Shown: positions 1 through 11,502 of the stretch, in pieces
How positions within the stretch are numbered: the stretch's first letter is position 1
How the letters are laid out: each line of letters begins with the position of its first letter
NCBI GenBank assembly: GCA_026119855.1
Contig: JAOWBW010000320.1
Span: 930,001-994,000 of the forward strand
Reading direction: 5' to 3'
Length of the DNA: 64,000 nucleotides
Source: Campanula takesimana
Lineage: Eukaryota > Streptophyta > Magnoliopsida > Asterales > Campanulaceae
Made by a program: the position numbers and the translations under genes
Notes under the pieces: generated by a model
The model's database searches: none
What the model saw: the letters and a program-made list of their open reading frames with translations, nothing else
Told to the model about the DNA's origin: nothing

Positions 1-67
1 TCATTTTTTACTTTTCTTTTTCTTTTTTCTTTTAAACTCGCAACTTAAGACTGCGTTTTTAACCGAA

Positions 68-99
<32 letters not shown>

Positions 100-565
100 T
101 ATATATATTTTATATCAGTGTGGGCATTCTCCCACTCTCGCCTCTTATTAAATCCGCCGCTGTACCCATCTACTTTTCACCCACTTGCTTTATGAATGGA
201 CAATTATATCCTTACACACTACTATTCTTGACTCAAATTTGCCTTAGTTTCTTAATAAGCGTGTAAAGTCAAACTAAGAACCTTAAACCGGGACGGAGGG
301 AGTACTATTCTAGTGTTGCCATTTTTCACTTGCGAGGTTATGAATTCCTCTTAATCCTGTGGTTTAAAAAGTGAAGTCGCCAACTTCAAGTTATATGATT
401 AATTCTGGATATTGTCCCTTTATCTCTAGATTTCCCTTGTAAATAATCCCTTTACCCACCCAAATGGGCCTGCCAATAAACAAATAAATACTTCCTGACG
501 TACACTCAAAACATTTTGTTCTATTTAGTATCCAAAGCAATAATACTTTATTTTTATTATCGCAG
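1..565. other. Upstream intron or flank of the NSR-like gene
   Basis: No exon is recognisable here. The stretch holds a T-rich start, a TA microsatellite at about 69-108, and the right end of a Stowaway-type MITE (CGGGACGGAGGGAGTA) at about 287-303 with no clear left partner. The first visible exon begins at 566 after a CAG acceptor and needs one base from an earlier exon, so this is most likely intron and the first exon lies outside the window. Confidence 0.5.
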
Positions 566-3500
566 ATCTACCCCCTTCTGGATTACCATTCGCTCATGAG
601 ATGCATAATTATCTACCACAAGATGATGATCGTGGGGGGCTTCATGCAGTGAAGGACACAAAGACCATTGGATCAGCATATGACCGCTACCTTCAGAGTG
701 CTGTACTTTTCTGTCATCAAGCTCTACACTATGGATTATGTCTTTCAATAATTGTGGGTATATGCTAAAATCTTGATATCGTTACTTCTATAGCAACTTT
801 CTTCTGGTGAAGCAAGTGGTCATGGCACGACTGGATTGGGAAGGATTGGAGGTGATGGTGGTGGTGGTGGAATGTATTCTCTGTCAGCACATGATCCACT
901 TTCATTTAGTCGTGGTGGGGGCAGAGGACCAGAGTTTGTACGTAATGGTCGAAGCATGGCATTTGATGGTGAACTTCCACCGGATGCGGTGGCAAGAGCG
1001 GGACGTGAAACAATACCTCTTCCTCCAGATGCTACTAGCACTTTGTACATTGAGGGACTACCTCCCAACTGCACAAGAAGAGAGGTGGCTCGTATCCTTT
1101 GATATTGTAAAACTTGGAAGGATCACAATGAGCTATTTTTGGTAACTTGCTATTTTTTTTTTCCGTTTTCGTTCTTTCTCATGTCTCTCTTTTACATTTG
1201 CTTTAATCACAACACATTAAAAAAAAAGCACAAAGTGAAAGATAGCAGCATACCCAAACATACCCTTTATCTTTCATTTTCTTTGCATTATTAACTTTTG
1301 ACTTGTTCAAGTCCTTTACTTCAAGTGTCTAGATATCTTTCGTCCATTTGTAGGGTATAAAGAAGTACGCCTTGTGAGCAAGGAGTCAAAGCATGTGAGT
1401 TAATAAATATCATCTATTGGATTTCCGACTTGTTTTAATTCATGTATTCTTTTCCAAGCTTGGTTATCATGTTAATTTTTTTTACTGAGTTTTGAAGCCT
1501 CAAGTAAATCACAACCTTGAGTCTGAGATTAAAGTCCGCATGGTAGTTTTCATAGTTTTGACCAGGTTGATGGATAGGGGATGCGCCATAGGGAGCAAAG
1601 CAGTTTTGTCCCATAAGTGGGTTCAATGTGACTTCACTGTAGCTGTGTGTCCAATTGGTTTATGAAGAAGAGATAAATTGATGATGGTCGGACTCGGCTA
1701 CGATTGTCTGACACACGGATATGGATCTAAGGGTCAGATCCTCCAAATTTTTAAGATTGTACACCAAATATAGTGTAAATAGCCACACCCATACCCACGC
1801 CCACACCCATGTCGTGTCGTGTCAACACGGGTACGGCGAGGTAAATTGGAGAGTCCGAGCATCACAAAGATAAATTACCAGTGTTAATAAGGAAAAGGCA
1901 GTTTATTGCCTCTTTATCACACACTCATACGTCTGAAAGTTTATAAACGTAATTTTAATTGTGATTCTAAGTTGATTGTGCTTTTAGTTCAGAGGTAGAT
2001 GATTTGCTGATTAAATTTATAAGTTTTAGGGAAGGCGATCCATTATTATTGTTACTGTGGAAGAACCTTCCCATTTCCCATACAAACTCTCCCGCACATA
2101 CAACCTTGTGGTAAAACCTCTCACTCATACTCAACTCTTTCACAATCTTGTATGGAAGAACTTTTGCCTAACTCTTCTGCATGTCATAATCCCATAAAAC
2201 TATAAAGTAACTAAGTATATCGAAAGACATTGCTAGGTCGGTCCGCTGAGAGGATACATAAGAGAGCTTGCGACTGTAACACAGACTTTATGCTCACAAT
2301 TTCTTGTCTTCTCTAGAGAATTTGTTAGGTTCAATTCCCGCTCCCTTATCCATTCCATTTCTCTCTGGTGGGTTTGTGTAACGCCAAGTAGTAAGTTGCA
2401 CAACCGTAACCCCCCACTCTAGGACTTGGTACAAACAGTTGCAAAAACAATCAAAATGATCATTAGTATATATCAATCAAGTTTTCTATTTGCTTGTTTG
2501 AAATTCCATTAAGGATTTTTCAGAGTGCTCGTGTAAGTTTTATTCTTGATAGAGAATGTATCAAAAGGAACTTTTCTGATTGATCCATTTGAATTTTTGT
2601 TTATTCTCTTTGCTCGCTTGTCTAACAGCGTGGTGGAGATCCCCTTATACTTTGCTTCGTAGATTTTACGACTCCTGCTTGTGCAGCAACTGCTATGAGT
2701 GCGTTGCAAGGTAACAATTCCCTTATATAAATCAGTTATTTGGTTTCCTGTCAGTGATGTCAAATTTCAATTCATGCTGTGGTAAGGAGATGCTAGACGG
2801 TCTATTTATTTCGATCCAGTTTTCTGCTGTTCACATGCTTTTTCGAATCAACTTTGCCTATGGAGTTAAAGGATAATGATATGTATAGTGAAAACTCAAA
2901 AGGAAAACTCATAGAGAAACTCTGTAATCCGTTGGATTGTAATAAATCTTTGTGGACCCCACTGCTAGAAACCCATCCAACGGATTAGAGTGTTTCACTA
3001 TAAATTTTCCCTTTGAGTTTTCACTATGTGTATCATTGTCCGGAGTTAAATATGCCATATTAATTATTACATACTCCCTCCATTCTAAAATAGTTTGGTA
3101 CACTTTCCATGGGACAATATCAGATTAATATTCAACATTAGTTATTGCATTTTAGCTGAAAAACTATGGTTATTAAAGAAATGTTTTAGAAATATTGTCA
3201 GTTACAACCATTAGATTTTTGTAAGGACAAGTTGATTTATGAATCATTGTTTGAAGTTTTATCAATCATGTTAAGCTAGAAACAGACTGTAGGAGGGTAG
3301 TCCTATAGGGTTGTATTAGGGTTTTACGAGGTTGTATAAGATTTTTCTGGGTAGGTGAGGCGTTACACGGACCACCAAAGAGCAATAGAGAGGAGGAACG
3401 AGAATATAAACTAGAGGGGTTTTGGGAAAGATAGGTATTGAGGGACTTGGTCTCTAGAGAGAGAAAGTTTGATGTTTAGTGATGGTTGCCTTAAATGAAC

Positions 3501-6500
3501 ACCTTGAAGGTATTTACAGGCAAGAGGAGTAATGTTCTGTGCAAGTAGAGCCGTCAATTCGGGACAACGGGACGGGACATAACTATGATGTCTCGCAAAA
3601 TATAAGGGACGGGACGTCCCAAATATTTCGCGGGACTGAAATTCCCCGTCCCATCCCAAATCACCTCGGGACGCGGGATAATGCGGGACAAAACGGGATA
3701 AGTTAACGCGATCACCCAATCACAAAAACTGACGATTTTTCAAGTTGAAGTGAGTGTATCACATTTCTGTTAGTCTTTTGGCACCTCAATACACAAGAAA
3801 CAAAAGACCCAAGTTGGTCTTCCCATTCTCTGTTGTGTCTTCTTCTTTCTCTTGTTCTCAGACTCTCTTTTCTCTCATTCTGTCTTCGTTCTAATCCTTT
3901 TCCTTGCAGGTGATTTGTGCTTTTACATCTTACTTTAATTTACAAAAATAAACTTCAAAGACAAATGCTTCTAATGTACTAAGAATTTAAAATGATGATA
4001 GAAGACATGTAGATTAAATGATGTTGGGCTTGGGTTGGAAATTAGGATTGGGCCTAAAGTTTCAAAAAAATACGGGACGTCCCGTCCCGCGTCGTGCCCC
4101 GTCCCAACGGGATGTCCCGAATAGTCTCACATTTTTTCGGGATTAGAATATAATGTCCCGTCCCATATATATTGCGGGACGGGACGTCCCGACGGGACGG
4201 TCCCGAATTGACGGCTCTATGTGCAAGGCACATGCACTCCATGGTGTGATGTTCGCAATTCTCCTTTTTAAACCCAACTAGGCCACGTGTAACCCTATGA
4301 TTGGGATACGTGGCGAACTTCACTATTCTAGCCTCCATTCCACTGCTCCCGTGTCCCAAATAGTGGATAGACTACTTCCCCCGACCTTGTCTAATTGTGA
4401 GAAGCAAGGTTATAAAAAGCGCTAGGCGGCCGCAGCTGGGCCTAGCGCCTTGGCGGGGCCTAGACGGGATCTAGGCGAGCGACTTTTAGAACACTGGTGA
4501 GAAGTACTTAAATGATACCAACCCGGTGTTTCCCGTAATGAGCGGACACGGGAAAAGGGGTGACACGTGCAAGGCACGTGCGCGCTACATTTGCGGGACA
4601 TTTTTATCCCACAGAGACAAAAAATAATTGCAACTATTACAGGTTGTCACTAATAGAATTACCATCATTTGCAAATATTACTCCTTCCATCTGATAACAA
4701 ACGTCGCACTTACCTTCCTAGTTTCTCCCAAAATAACATCGCATTTCCAAAAAAGGAAACAATCTTAGTGCATACTCCCTCCGTCCCAGCACAAGTAGGA
4801 CTAGAGGAGTGAGCACAATAATTAAGAGAAAAGTAGTGTATGTGGTAGAAAATGAAGAGAGAGAATGAGGGGTAAATAGTAGTGTTGGTTGAATAAATTG
4901 AATGGTGGAAAATGAAGAGTGAGAATGAGTGGGGTTAAATAGTGGGGTTGATTGAATATAAATATATTAAAACATTTCCATTTTGGGCCGTCTCAATTGT
5001 TTTGGGACGGCCTAAAAGGGAAAGAAGTCTTACTTGTGCTGGGACGGAGGGAGTATTTACTAAGATACAAGCAATACACAAACAAGTTAAGCGCATTTCT
5101 TAAAAACATTGCCAAGTCAAAAGCGACATTTATTTTGCGATGAAGGGGGTACATTTTTGTAAGGAGGAGTACTTCTCAAGCTTGTTATGAGCAATGAAGA
5201 GGAACTGGGGAATATTGGTACTTTATTGCGGAAGTGTTTACTATCTTCACTTCGATATACTTGGCTTGGTCATGATCTTAGAGTCACGGCGAGGTGAGTT
5301 TGGAATATGCATCTGGACAGTAAACTATTTTCTGATTGTGGGTACTGTAAAACATGTGGAGCATATGACTGGCAGTTAAAAGGTTAAACACAGAATGGAA
5401 GTCTTCATATATGGGCTCTAGAACCATGTAGATAAGATGTAAATGCTTCTTATATGCTCCATATGCCCCGGAATGATGTTCACTCTTTTTTAGTTGTTAA
5501 TATGAATGAATTTTGGGCAATAATTTAGGTTATATTTTATTATCCTAATGTGAAAATCTTTACACAAATACGCTCCAGGCATATATGTCATATATGTGTG
5601 GACATATTGTGTATCAAGAACGAAAACTGCGGATATGGTCGAATGGTAAAATTATCAATAACAAGTTTTCTATTTTCATTAGGATAATAAAAATTAACCT
5701 AAATTATTGCGCAAATTCATTCATATTAACAACTAAAAAAGAGGGAACATCGTTCCGGGACGGTGGGAGTATTGTTTAAGTAAATCCTTTTCTTATTTAT
5801 TTTGTGGCGGAGGTGCAGAGTATATTAGTGAAAATAGGCATCTTGTAGCACTTGGAAGAGACTATAATGATGAGCTATGGGATTACAGAAGTTTGTGAAA
5901 CCCTTAAATCTGGTTTCCAGGATGTCCATTCTGCTGCAGTGTCTCTTTGCCTATGCCGTTGTTACCATCCGCTTGAAGTTGCACTTGGACTAATAAATAT
6001 TTACCCTGTGAACATGTTTACGACTGGGTTATTTGGAAGTTTTTGACCTTGCCACTTCATTTTTACTGATAGAAGCATAACCGATTTCTTGTCAAGCAGA
6101 TAAAATACTCCTTCCGTCCATGGAAGATAGTCCCTTTTGATTTTTTAATGGTCAACACAAGTGAACTTTGGCTAAACTTTAATGTCAATCTAATCATCTC
6201 AATGAAATTCTAAAAATTGTTATTGAATAATAAGTGACTTATAAATTACTCGTGTAGAAAACACAGGCACATGCTAGTCTACTGGTCTTTGGATGTTGTT
6301 GAATATCTTAACTGCTCAACTTCTGTAATACTCACTCCGTCCCAAAATGATCATCCCATTTGACTATTCAAACTTTTTAAGAATATGAACACTTACTTCA
6401 CTACTCATGGTCATGGTGTGTTTATACACATTTTAAGCCCAAATTGGAGAAATGGAAACAACTTTTTGGGACAACGAAAAATTTCAAATGAATGAGAAGA

Positions 6501-6656
6501 TCATTTCGGGACGGAAGGTGTACATATCTAAAAAAGGTTGTTGATATAACAGGTTATAAGATGGATGAACACGAGTCGGACTCAGCATACCTGCGGCTGC
6601 AGTTTTCAAAGCACCCTGGCCCTAGGTCTGGACCGGCACGTCGTGGGAGGCGATAA
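566..6656 (+). CDS. NSR-like RRM RNA-binding protein, 5'-partial, five visible exons
   Basis: Exons read from conserved protein sequence and GT-AG sites are 566-702, 794-1091, 1333-1394, 2629-2710 and 6553-6656 (stop TAA). Phases agree throughout: the first exon needs 1 nt from an upstream exon outside the window. About 227 residues are visible. They include TIGSAYDRYLQSA, a glycine-rich segment, and then a single C-terminal RRM. RNP2 is in TLYIEGLPPNCTRREV. The third exon gives FVGYKEVRLVSKESKH, the fourth RGGDPLILCFVDFTTPACAA (RNP1), and the last exon GYKMDEHESDSAYLRLQF followed by a short arginine-rich tail. This matches the plant nuclear speckle RNA-binding protein (NSRa/NSRb) group, which modulates alternative splicing in the nucleus. 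The family assignment is from recalled homology; the exon structure is seen directly. The last intron is 3,842 bp and full of MITEs. All visible exons are intact. Confidence 0.8.
1395..2628 (+). other. Intron 3 of 4 visible introns' middle (between third and fourth visible exons)
   Basis: This 1.2-kb intron lies between the visible exons 1333-1394 and 2629-2710. It contains a dispersed-looking stretch at about 1685-1870, rich in short cacacccatacccacgcc and gtcgtgtcgtgtc repeats, that ends in a gtccgagcatcacaa phrase. It resembles a plant SINE or MITE remnant, but I could not find matching ends. I see no other gene here. Confidence 0.5.
2871..3041. mobile_element. 171-bp Mutator-type MITE in the last intron
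   Basis: Terminal inverted repeats begin GGATAATGATA on the left and read GGACAATGATA on the opposite strand from the right. Both continue into ATAGTGAAAACTCAAA. A 9-bp target duplication, GGAGTTAAA, lies at 2862-2870 and 3042-3050. A 9-bp TSD with long inverted repeats points to a Mutator-like MITE. It has no coding capacity and lies in the last intron of the NSR-like gene. Confidence 0.8.
3546..4219. mobile_element. 674-bp hAT-type MITE with GGGACGGGAC-like repeats
   Basis: The ends are TAGAGCCGTCAATTCGGGAC and its inverse. An 8-bp target duplication, TGTGCAAG, lies at 3538-3545 and 4220-4227. The length of the TSD and the TAGAG start identify a non-autonomous hAT element. The subterminal regions carry many copies of GGGAC/GTCCC on both arms, the kind of repeat hAT transposases bind. 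The centre, about 3720-4060, is AT-rich with no coding sequence. It sits in the last intron of the NSR-like gene. Confidence 0.85.
4405..4496. mobile_element. 92-bp hAT-type MITE, GC-rich
   Basis: It begins CAAGGTTATAAAA; the right end read on the other strand begins CAGTGTTCTAAAA. The 8-bp target duplication GTGAGAAG is at 4397-4404 and 4497-4504. The interior is a GC-rich hairpin built from GCGCTAGGCGGCCGC-like units, in contrast to the AT-rich intron around it. Confidence 0.8.
4681..5149. mobile_element. Stowaway-type MITE, split by another Stowaway
   Basis: The left end CTCCTTCCATCTGATAACA follows TA at 4679-4680. The right end GATGAAGGGGG precedes TA at 5150-5151. The two arms are inverted over the block beginning AACGTCGC (left) and its inverse near GCGACATTT (right). 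A second Stowaway at 4775-5053 is inserted in it, so this is the older of the two. Confidence 0.65.
4775..5053. mobile_element. 279-bp Stowaway MITE
   Basis: The inverted ends are CTCCCTCCGTCCCAGCACAA and its inverse. TA duplications lie at 4773-4774 and 5054-5055. It has an internal partial duplication of a GAAAATGAAGAGNGAGAATGA unit. It is nested in the Stowaway-like element 4681-5149, and the copy at 43862-44088 belongs to the same subfamily in opposite orientation. Confidence 0.85.
5455..5769. mobile_element. Stowaway MITE, long inverted repeat
   Basis: The arms are inverted over more than 100 bp, including GAATGATGTTC, TTTTTAGTTGTTAATATGAA and the TTATTATCCTAATG segment. The outer left end has drifted (GCTCCATATGCCCCGG). 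The right end GGACGGTGGGAG precedes TA. It is the same subfamily as 31198-31450, sharing the GGCAATAATT and TTATCNTAATGTGAA segments. It could fold into a long hairpin in the pre-mRNA of the NSR-like gene. Confidence 0.75.
6105..6125. other. Isolated Stowaway left end
   Basis: The sequence ACTCCTTCCGTCCATGG looks like a Stowaway terminus, but no matching inverted right end is seen nearby. It is probably a truncated copy within the last intron of the NSR-like gene. Confidence 0.4.
6331..6520. mobile_element. 190-bp Stowaway MITE just upstream of the last NSR-like exon
   Basis: The ends are CTCACTCCGTCCCAAAATGA and a matching inverse ending GGGACGGAAGGTG. Flanking TA lies at 6329-6330 and 6521-6522. 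The right end is only about 30 bp from the acceptor of the last exon (AG at 6551-6552), so the MITE occupies the branch-point neighbourhood of that intron. The element at 43621-43799 is related. Confidence 0.8.
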
Positions 6657-7106
6657 TACCTTAATTTTGCATCTTATCTTTATAAATTTCGCCCTTTTTC
6701 ATGTGATGAGAGTCTGCTACATCCAACTATATGGGCAATTTGGGAATCACACATGCTGTTGATGAACTGAGATAAGAGGTAGATTTCGTTACTTCTATTG
6801 TACAATCATATGATTTCCCCGATGGTTAGCTGCACTGCAAATGCGTATTAACTTTTTGTTAACTGTTTTAGAATGTAAAAAACTTTCATTGTGTCTCTTG
6901 TTTGAGTATCACAATCAATACAGAAGTTACTAATTTTCTTTTCCAGTTCTGTTTTTTCTTTTTTCATTCATCAGTGTAGTATTTTGCATTACCTATAACC
7001 AATGTGTAGGTAGGTCTACTTAATAATCCATCCGTGCCATAATAAACGACTTACTCTTTTTCCTATGTCCCAATATTAATGTTGCGTCTTAAAATAAAAG
7101 AAATAT
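6657..7106 (+). other. 3' flank of the NSR-like gene
   Basis: This presumably holds the 3' untranslated region and its polyadenylation site, but no single signal stands out. Around 7025-7090 there is decayed Stowaway-like sequence (TCCATCCGTGCCATAAT). I see no gene. Confidence 0.4.
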
Positions 7107-7232
7107 ACTTCCTCCCATTTCAAATTGCACAAAAATGTCATGGCACAAGAATTAAGGGTAAAAGTAAAAAAAGTGATGTGTCGTGAGTGTAGATAGTTGG
7201 GTAGTAGAGAGAAAGTGAGGTATGGAATAGTA

Positions 7233-9793
7233 GGTCAAAATACGTTTAGCCTAAACCCCCCAAAGTATCCACTCATTCCTACTTTGCACCCCAAACCCAA
7301 TTTTGTCCCAAAGTAACCTAATTTGCCATTTGTCTCAGTTTGACCTATGACCCCCTATGACCCCTAATGACGTTAGAAAGTTAACAAGAAATGGTCATGT
7401 GCATGTCACATGAGGGGGTATTTTGGACATTTTCTTTTTAACTTTCAATTAAAAGAAAGAAAAAGAAAAGGAAAAAGAAAAATAAAAAGAAAGCAAATGC
7501 AAATAAAAAAAAGAAAAGAAAAAGAAAACCCATGTCCTGATTCATCAACATACCCACAGGCCACCACCTCCTACTTCCTCCATTTCCACACCACCAATCC
7601 CTTCCCATTCTTCAATTCCTCTATTTTCACCGACCTCTACCCTAATAATCCACCTCGTTTTCCCTCCTGACTCAGATCCAACACACCGACCACGAGATTT
7701 TTACCATGGAAATCGAAAATCTTCGACCTTAACCCAACAATCTCGATAGCTACGCACAAGAAAATGATGACCTGTTTATGAAATTCATCGATTACCCTCT
7801 GCTCGAGAAAGAAGCCTAAGTTCGTTTAAAGTGGGCAAAAATATGTTTAGCCCCCCAAAGAATCCACCCATTCTCACTTTGCTACCCAAACCCAATTTTG
7901 TCCCAAAGTGACCCTCTAATTTGCCATTTGTCCCAGTTTGACCTATGACCCCCCCCTTGACCCCTAACGGCGTTAGAAAATTAACGAGAAATGGTCATGT
8001 GCATGTCATGTGAGGGTTCTTTTTATCATTTTTCTTGAAAATAGAAGGGTAAAAAGGTCCATTTATATTGAGGGTGGTAATTACTTCTCCACCTAACCTC
8101 ACCACCCTCATCAGTCAACAACCACCACCACCACCCAAATTCGGCCACCATTACAGCCATATCCTGCAGCCACCACCACAATTTCTCCAAATTCTAACCA
8201 CCATCACCATTTCTCCAAAATTCCGACCACCACCATCACCATTTCTCCACCACCACCATCATCAACCTTCATTCACCGCCACCACCACCACCAATTTTTC
8301 AGATCTCATAAATTGAAGCCAATATCTGAAAAATCGAAACCCTAATCGTTGTAAAATCAAAATTCGAAAATCAAATTGAAAACCAAATCAAATGGAGTAG
8401 CAGCAATCGCCTCCAGAGTCGGCGATGAATTCAGCCACGACGGTGAGGACCGCGGAATCGTCGGCGCCGACAACGTGGAAGAAGAGCCGTTCGACTGGAG
8501 AAGGAACGAGAACGCAGTGGAAGCTTCGTGACTTGCTGGGAAGATGAACGAATTTGAGGGTGGGTTGCTGGTTTGGGCTAGGGAGGATGAAAAAGGGAAA
8601 TGGTGGTTATGGAGGAAGATGAAGAGGGATGAAATGTTGGGTGAAATGGAGGCGACGCATAATCTAGTGAAACGGGGTTGTTTTTTTTTTTTTTTTTTTT
8701 TCTTTTTCTTTCTTTTTCTTTGTTTTTGATTAGTTTTATGTTTTTTATTTATGATTTTTAGTAACTCATAATATTTTTATTTATGTTGTCAATGTATTTT
8801 TTTTATAAAATAACTTTATTATTTTGATAATAATATATAATTATATTTGATATAAATAAAAAGTCTAATATTTGAAGAGAATAATAAAATAAATATTAAT
8901 TGAAAGTTAAAAAGAAAATGTCTAAAATACCCCTCATGTGACATGCACATGACCATTTCTCGTTAATTTTCTAACACCGTTAGGGGTCAAGGGGGTCATA
9001 GGTCAAACTGGGACCAATGGCAAATTAGAGGGTCACTTTGGGACAAAATTAGGTTTGGGTAGCAAAGTGAGAATGAGTGGATACTTTGGGGGGCTAAACA
9101 TATTTTGGCCTTTAAAGTGGTTACCGGATTTCACCGCTCTGATTCGCCGGAATTAAGGAATTTACTCCCGTCGTTCTATTCGTTGTTTAATTTCCAAATT
9201 AGGGTTTTTTTTTTCAATTCATTTTTCAGGAGCAGGTAATGTTTTGTTTTGTTTTTTTTTTTTTTTTTTTTTAATTGCGTTGGGAGGCTGTAGGTGTTGT
9301 TGTTTGTGTATGACGGTGAATTTGCGATCTGGAATTTGGTTGTGGTGGTTGTCATTTTTTGGAGAAATAGTGGTGGTGGTGGAGGAGAAATGGTGATGGT
9401 GGCGGTTGGAATTTTGGAGAAATGGTGATGGTGGTTGGACTTTGGAGGAATGGTGGTGGCGGCGGCAGGATATGAGCTTTAATGGTGGCCGGATTTGGGT
9501 GGTGGTGGTGGTTGTTGACTGATGAGGATGGTGGAGTTAGGTGAAGTAATTGCCACCCTCAATATAAATGGACATTTATACCCTTCTATTTTCAAGAAAA
9601 ATGATAGTAATACCCCTCATGTGACATGCACATGATCATTTCTCGTTAACTTTTTAACGTCGTTAGGGGTCATAGGGGGTCATAGGTCAAACTGGGACAA
9701 ATGGTAAATTAGAGGGTTACTTTGGGACAAAATTGGGTTTGGGGTGCAAAGTGGGAATGGGTGGATACTTTGGGGGGCTAAACGTATTTTGGC
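7233..9793. mobile_element. Outer Mutator-like element, non-autonomous
   Basis: Inverted repeats of about 200 bp begin GTCAAAATACGTTTAGCC and GCCAAAATACGTTTAGCC on opposite strands. A 10-bp target duplication, TGGAATAGTA, lies at 7223-7232 and 9794-9803. The same site in the intact paralogous Stowaway (30594-30859) is unoccupied. Without the nested element 7835-9110 it is about 1.28 kb. The interior has no transposase. The segment around 7705-7820 reads as a short coding-like stretch with an early stop, possibly a captured gene piece. Arms include low-complexity CCACCA/TGGTGG repeats. Confidence 0.85.
7835..9110. mobile_element. Inner Mutator-like element nested in the outer one
   Basis: Inverted repeats begin GCAAAAATATGTTTAGCC and GGCCAAAATATGTTTAGCC on opposite strands. 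The 10-bp target duplication TTTAAAGTGG lies at 7825-7834 and 9111-9120. It belongs to the same family as the element it interrupts and is nearly the same length (1,276 bp). The core at about 8390-8550 is GC-richer and gene-like but gives no protein I recognise. A T-tract and AT-rich filler follow at 8679-8890. No transposase is present, so it would need one supplied in trans. Confidence 0.85.
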
Positions 9794-9854
9794 TGGAATA
9801 GTATGTGGGTTAGTTAATGTGAGTATGGCAACTGAGCTCCACTAATTAAAAAAT

Positions 9855-10964
9855 GGGAAAATATAGATTTATGCCCCTGTAATTAGGTCTAAGATGCAGA
9901 TCTACCCTTATACAAGTTAATTGCTATATATGCCTCTGTACTTAGGAAAAATGTGTGGAGATTAGGCACCGTCATCTTTCCGTTAAAATTCTAACGGAGT
10001 GGCTGACTATGCTGCTTATTTGGCTATTTGATGAGCACACGTGGATTATTTTTTTACCAAATGGACTTGTTGTCAACAAAACGACGCGGTTTTGTTGATT
10101 TATAATAAATAAAATAAATAAAGAAATAAAAACACAAAATAATAAGATAAATGAAAAAATGTTTTTTTTTTTTTTTTTTTTGACATATTAAGAAAAATTT
10201 GAAAATCAACAATAATTAACACCACAACTAGAATCACAATTGAATCCTTGTGAATTTTGAAAATTCAAAATGAAAAAATTGACATATTAAATTAGGATAA
10301 ATCAGAAACCAACACAGATTTGAAAAATCTCATTTTGAAATTCACCTAAAATTTATCAAAAAAATAAAAATAAAAAATCTGAATAATAAATTCACTTGAA
10401 GGCGGAAGAGGTAAGGATGAATCAAAGGTTTCGAGAAGATGGTAGGGCTGTCGGGGAAGGAGGCGTTGATGAGGCCATGACTGGTGGGGAAGATGGAAGG
10501 GGTTGTCGGTGATTGCGTTAAGACGGGGAAGTGTGAAGGTGGTAGGAAAGTGAGGATGGGTAGGATGAAGAAGAGGGAGGGGTGGGTTTGAAGATGAGAG
10601 GGGTGGCGGCTGTGAATGGATGGGGTAGGGTGAGGCTAGGTATGTGTAATGTATTTACAGAGTATGGTGAGTTGAGAGAAAGAAAATCGGTTCAATGACT
10701 TGGGGTTTTTCAAATCCGTAAAACAACGTCGTTTTGGGGATAAAAATCCAATATGTCCATTTCTTTTCCACATAGTTTAAATGTTTTTCCAAATGAGCAG
10801 CTTAAGCTTAGTCAGCAATTCCGTTAATTTTTTGACGAAAATTTAACGGTGTCCTAATCTCCACACATTTTTCTTAAGTGCAGGGGCATATATAGCAATT
10901 AACTTGTATAAGGGTAGATCTGCATCCTAGACCTAAGTAGAGGGGTATAAATTTATATTTTCCC
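9855..10964. mobile_element. 1.1-kb Mutator-like element of a second family
   Basis: The ends are GGGAAAATATAGATTTATGC and a close inverse ending ATATTTTCCC. The inverted arms extend over about 190 bp and include AAATGTGTGGAGATTAGG. The A/T-rich target duplication (AATTAAAAA-like) is seen on both sides, and the intact Stowaway copy at 30594-30859 shows the empty site. The interior at about 10390-10640 is G-rich and gene-like without a recognisable product. No transposase. Confidence 0.75.
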
Positions 10965-11502
10965 AATTAAAAATTATTAAAAACTTTCCACTTTTGAATT
11001 TTGCAATTTCTATGAGACACTCAAAATGACAAGTTTTGCAATTTGAAATGAGACGGAAGGAGTAATATCTTAGTACAATGCTATTACCATGGTAGAATCA
11101 ATATACAACTTGCATGGCACCTTTTTTTTTTTTTTTTTACAACCAATATACAATCTAGTCCAGGAACAACCTTTACCAAACCAAGTGAACAGTGGCATTC
11201 TCTCCCCAAAGAAAAGGAGCAATATCAAACAAAACAAGAAGAAAAAACGCTACCACACAAAAAAAAAAACAGCTGGGCAACACATCACCTCAACCGGCAC
11301 ATCAGTTAGCCGGAGTTACTCCTCTCAACCCAAACCTACCACTGGAGTAATACCTCACTACCCAAACCCATCACTCAAACCTAACCCCAACTCAAACCAA
11401 ACCCCTCCTTTATATACACACCATCCGGAAACCATTAACACAACATAAACACTACTCACCACCACCCAAAGCAACCTTATCCTCCTAATCAAAACAACAA
11501 AA

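Larger units (their letters stand above)
7107..11062. mobile_element. Stowaway MITE split into three pieces by Mutator-like insertions
   Basis: The fragments at about 7107-7232, 9804-9854 and 10965-11062 together align end to end with the uninterrupted 266-bp Stowaway at 30594-30859. Shared phrases include GGCACAAGAATTAAGGG, GTGATGTGT, CCACTAATTAAAAA and GACGGAAGGAGTA. Comparison with the intact copy shows precisely where the two foreign blocks 7233-9793 and 9855-10964 entered. Confidence 0.85.

Noticed and set aside
807..1145. 112-codon frame overlapping the NSR-like exon
   Set aside because: It is a shadow in another frame; the frame with the conserved RRM start and correct splice phases is the real one.
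11121..11138. T-tract near the LINE start considered as a reversed poly-A tail of another insertion
   Set aside because: There are weak flanking similarities (CAATATACAA) but no body sequence; most likely a simple T run.
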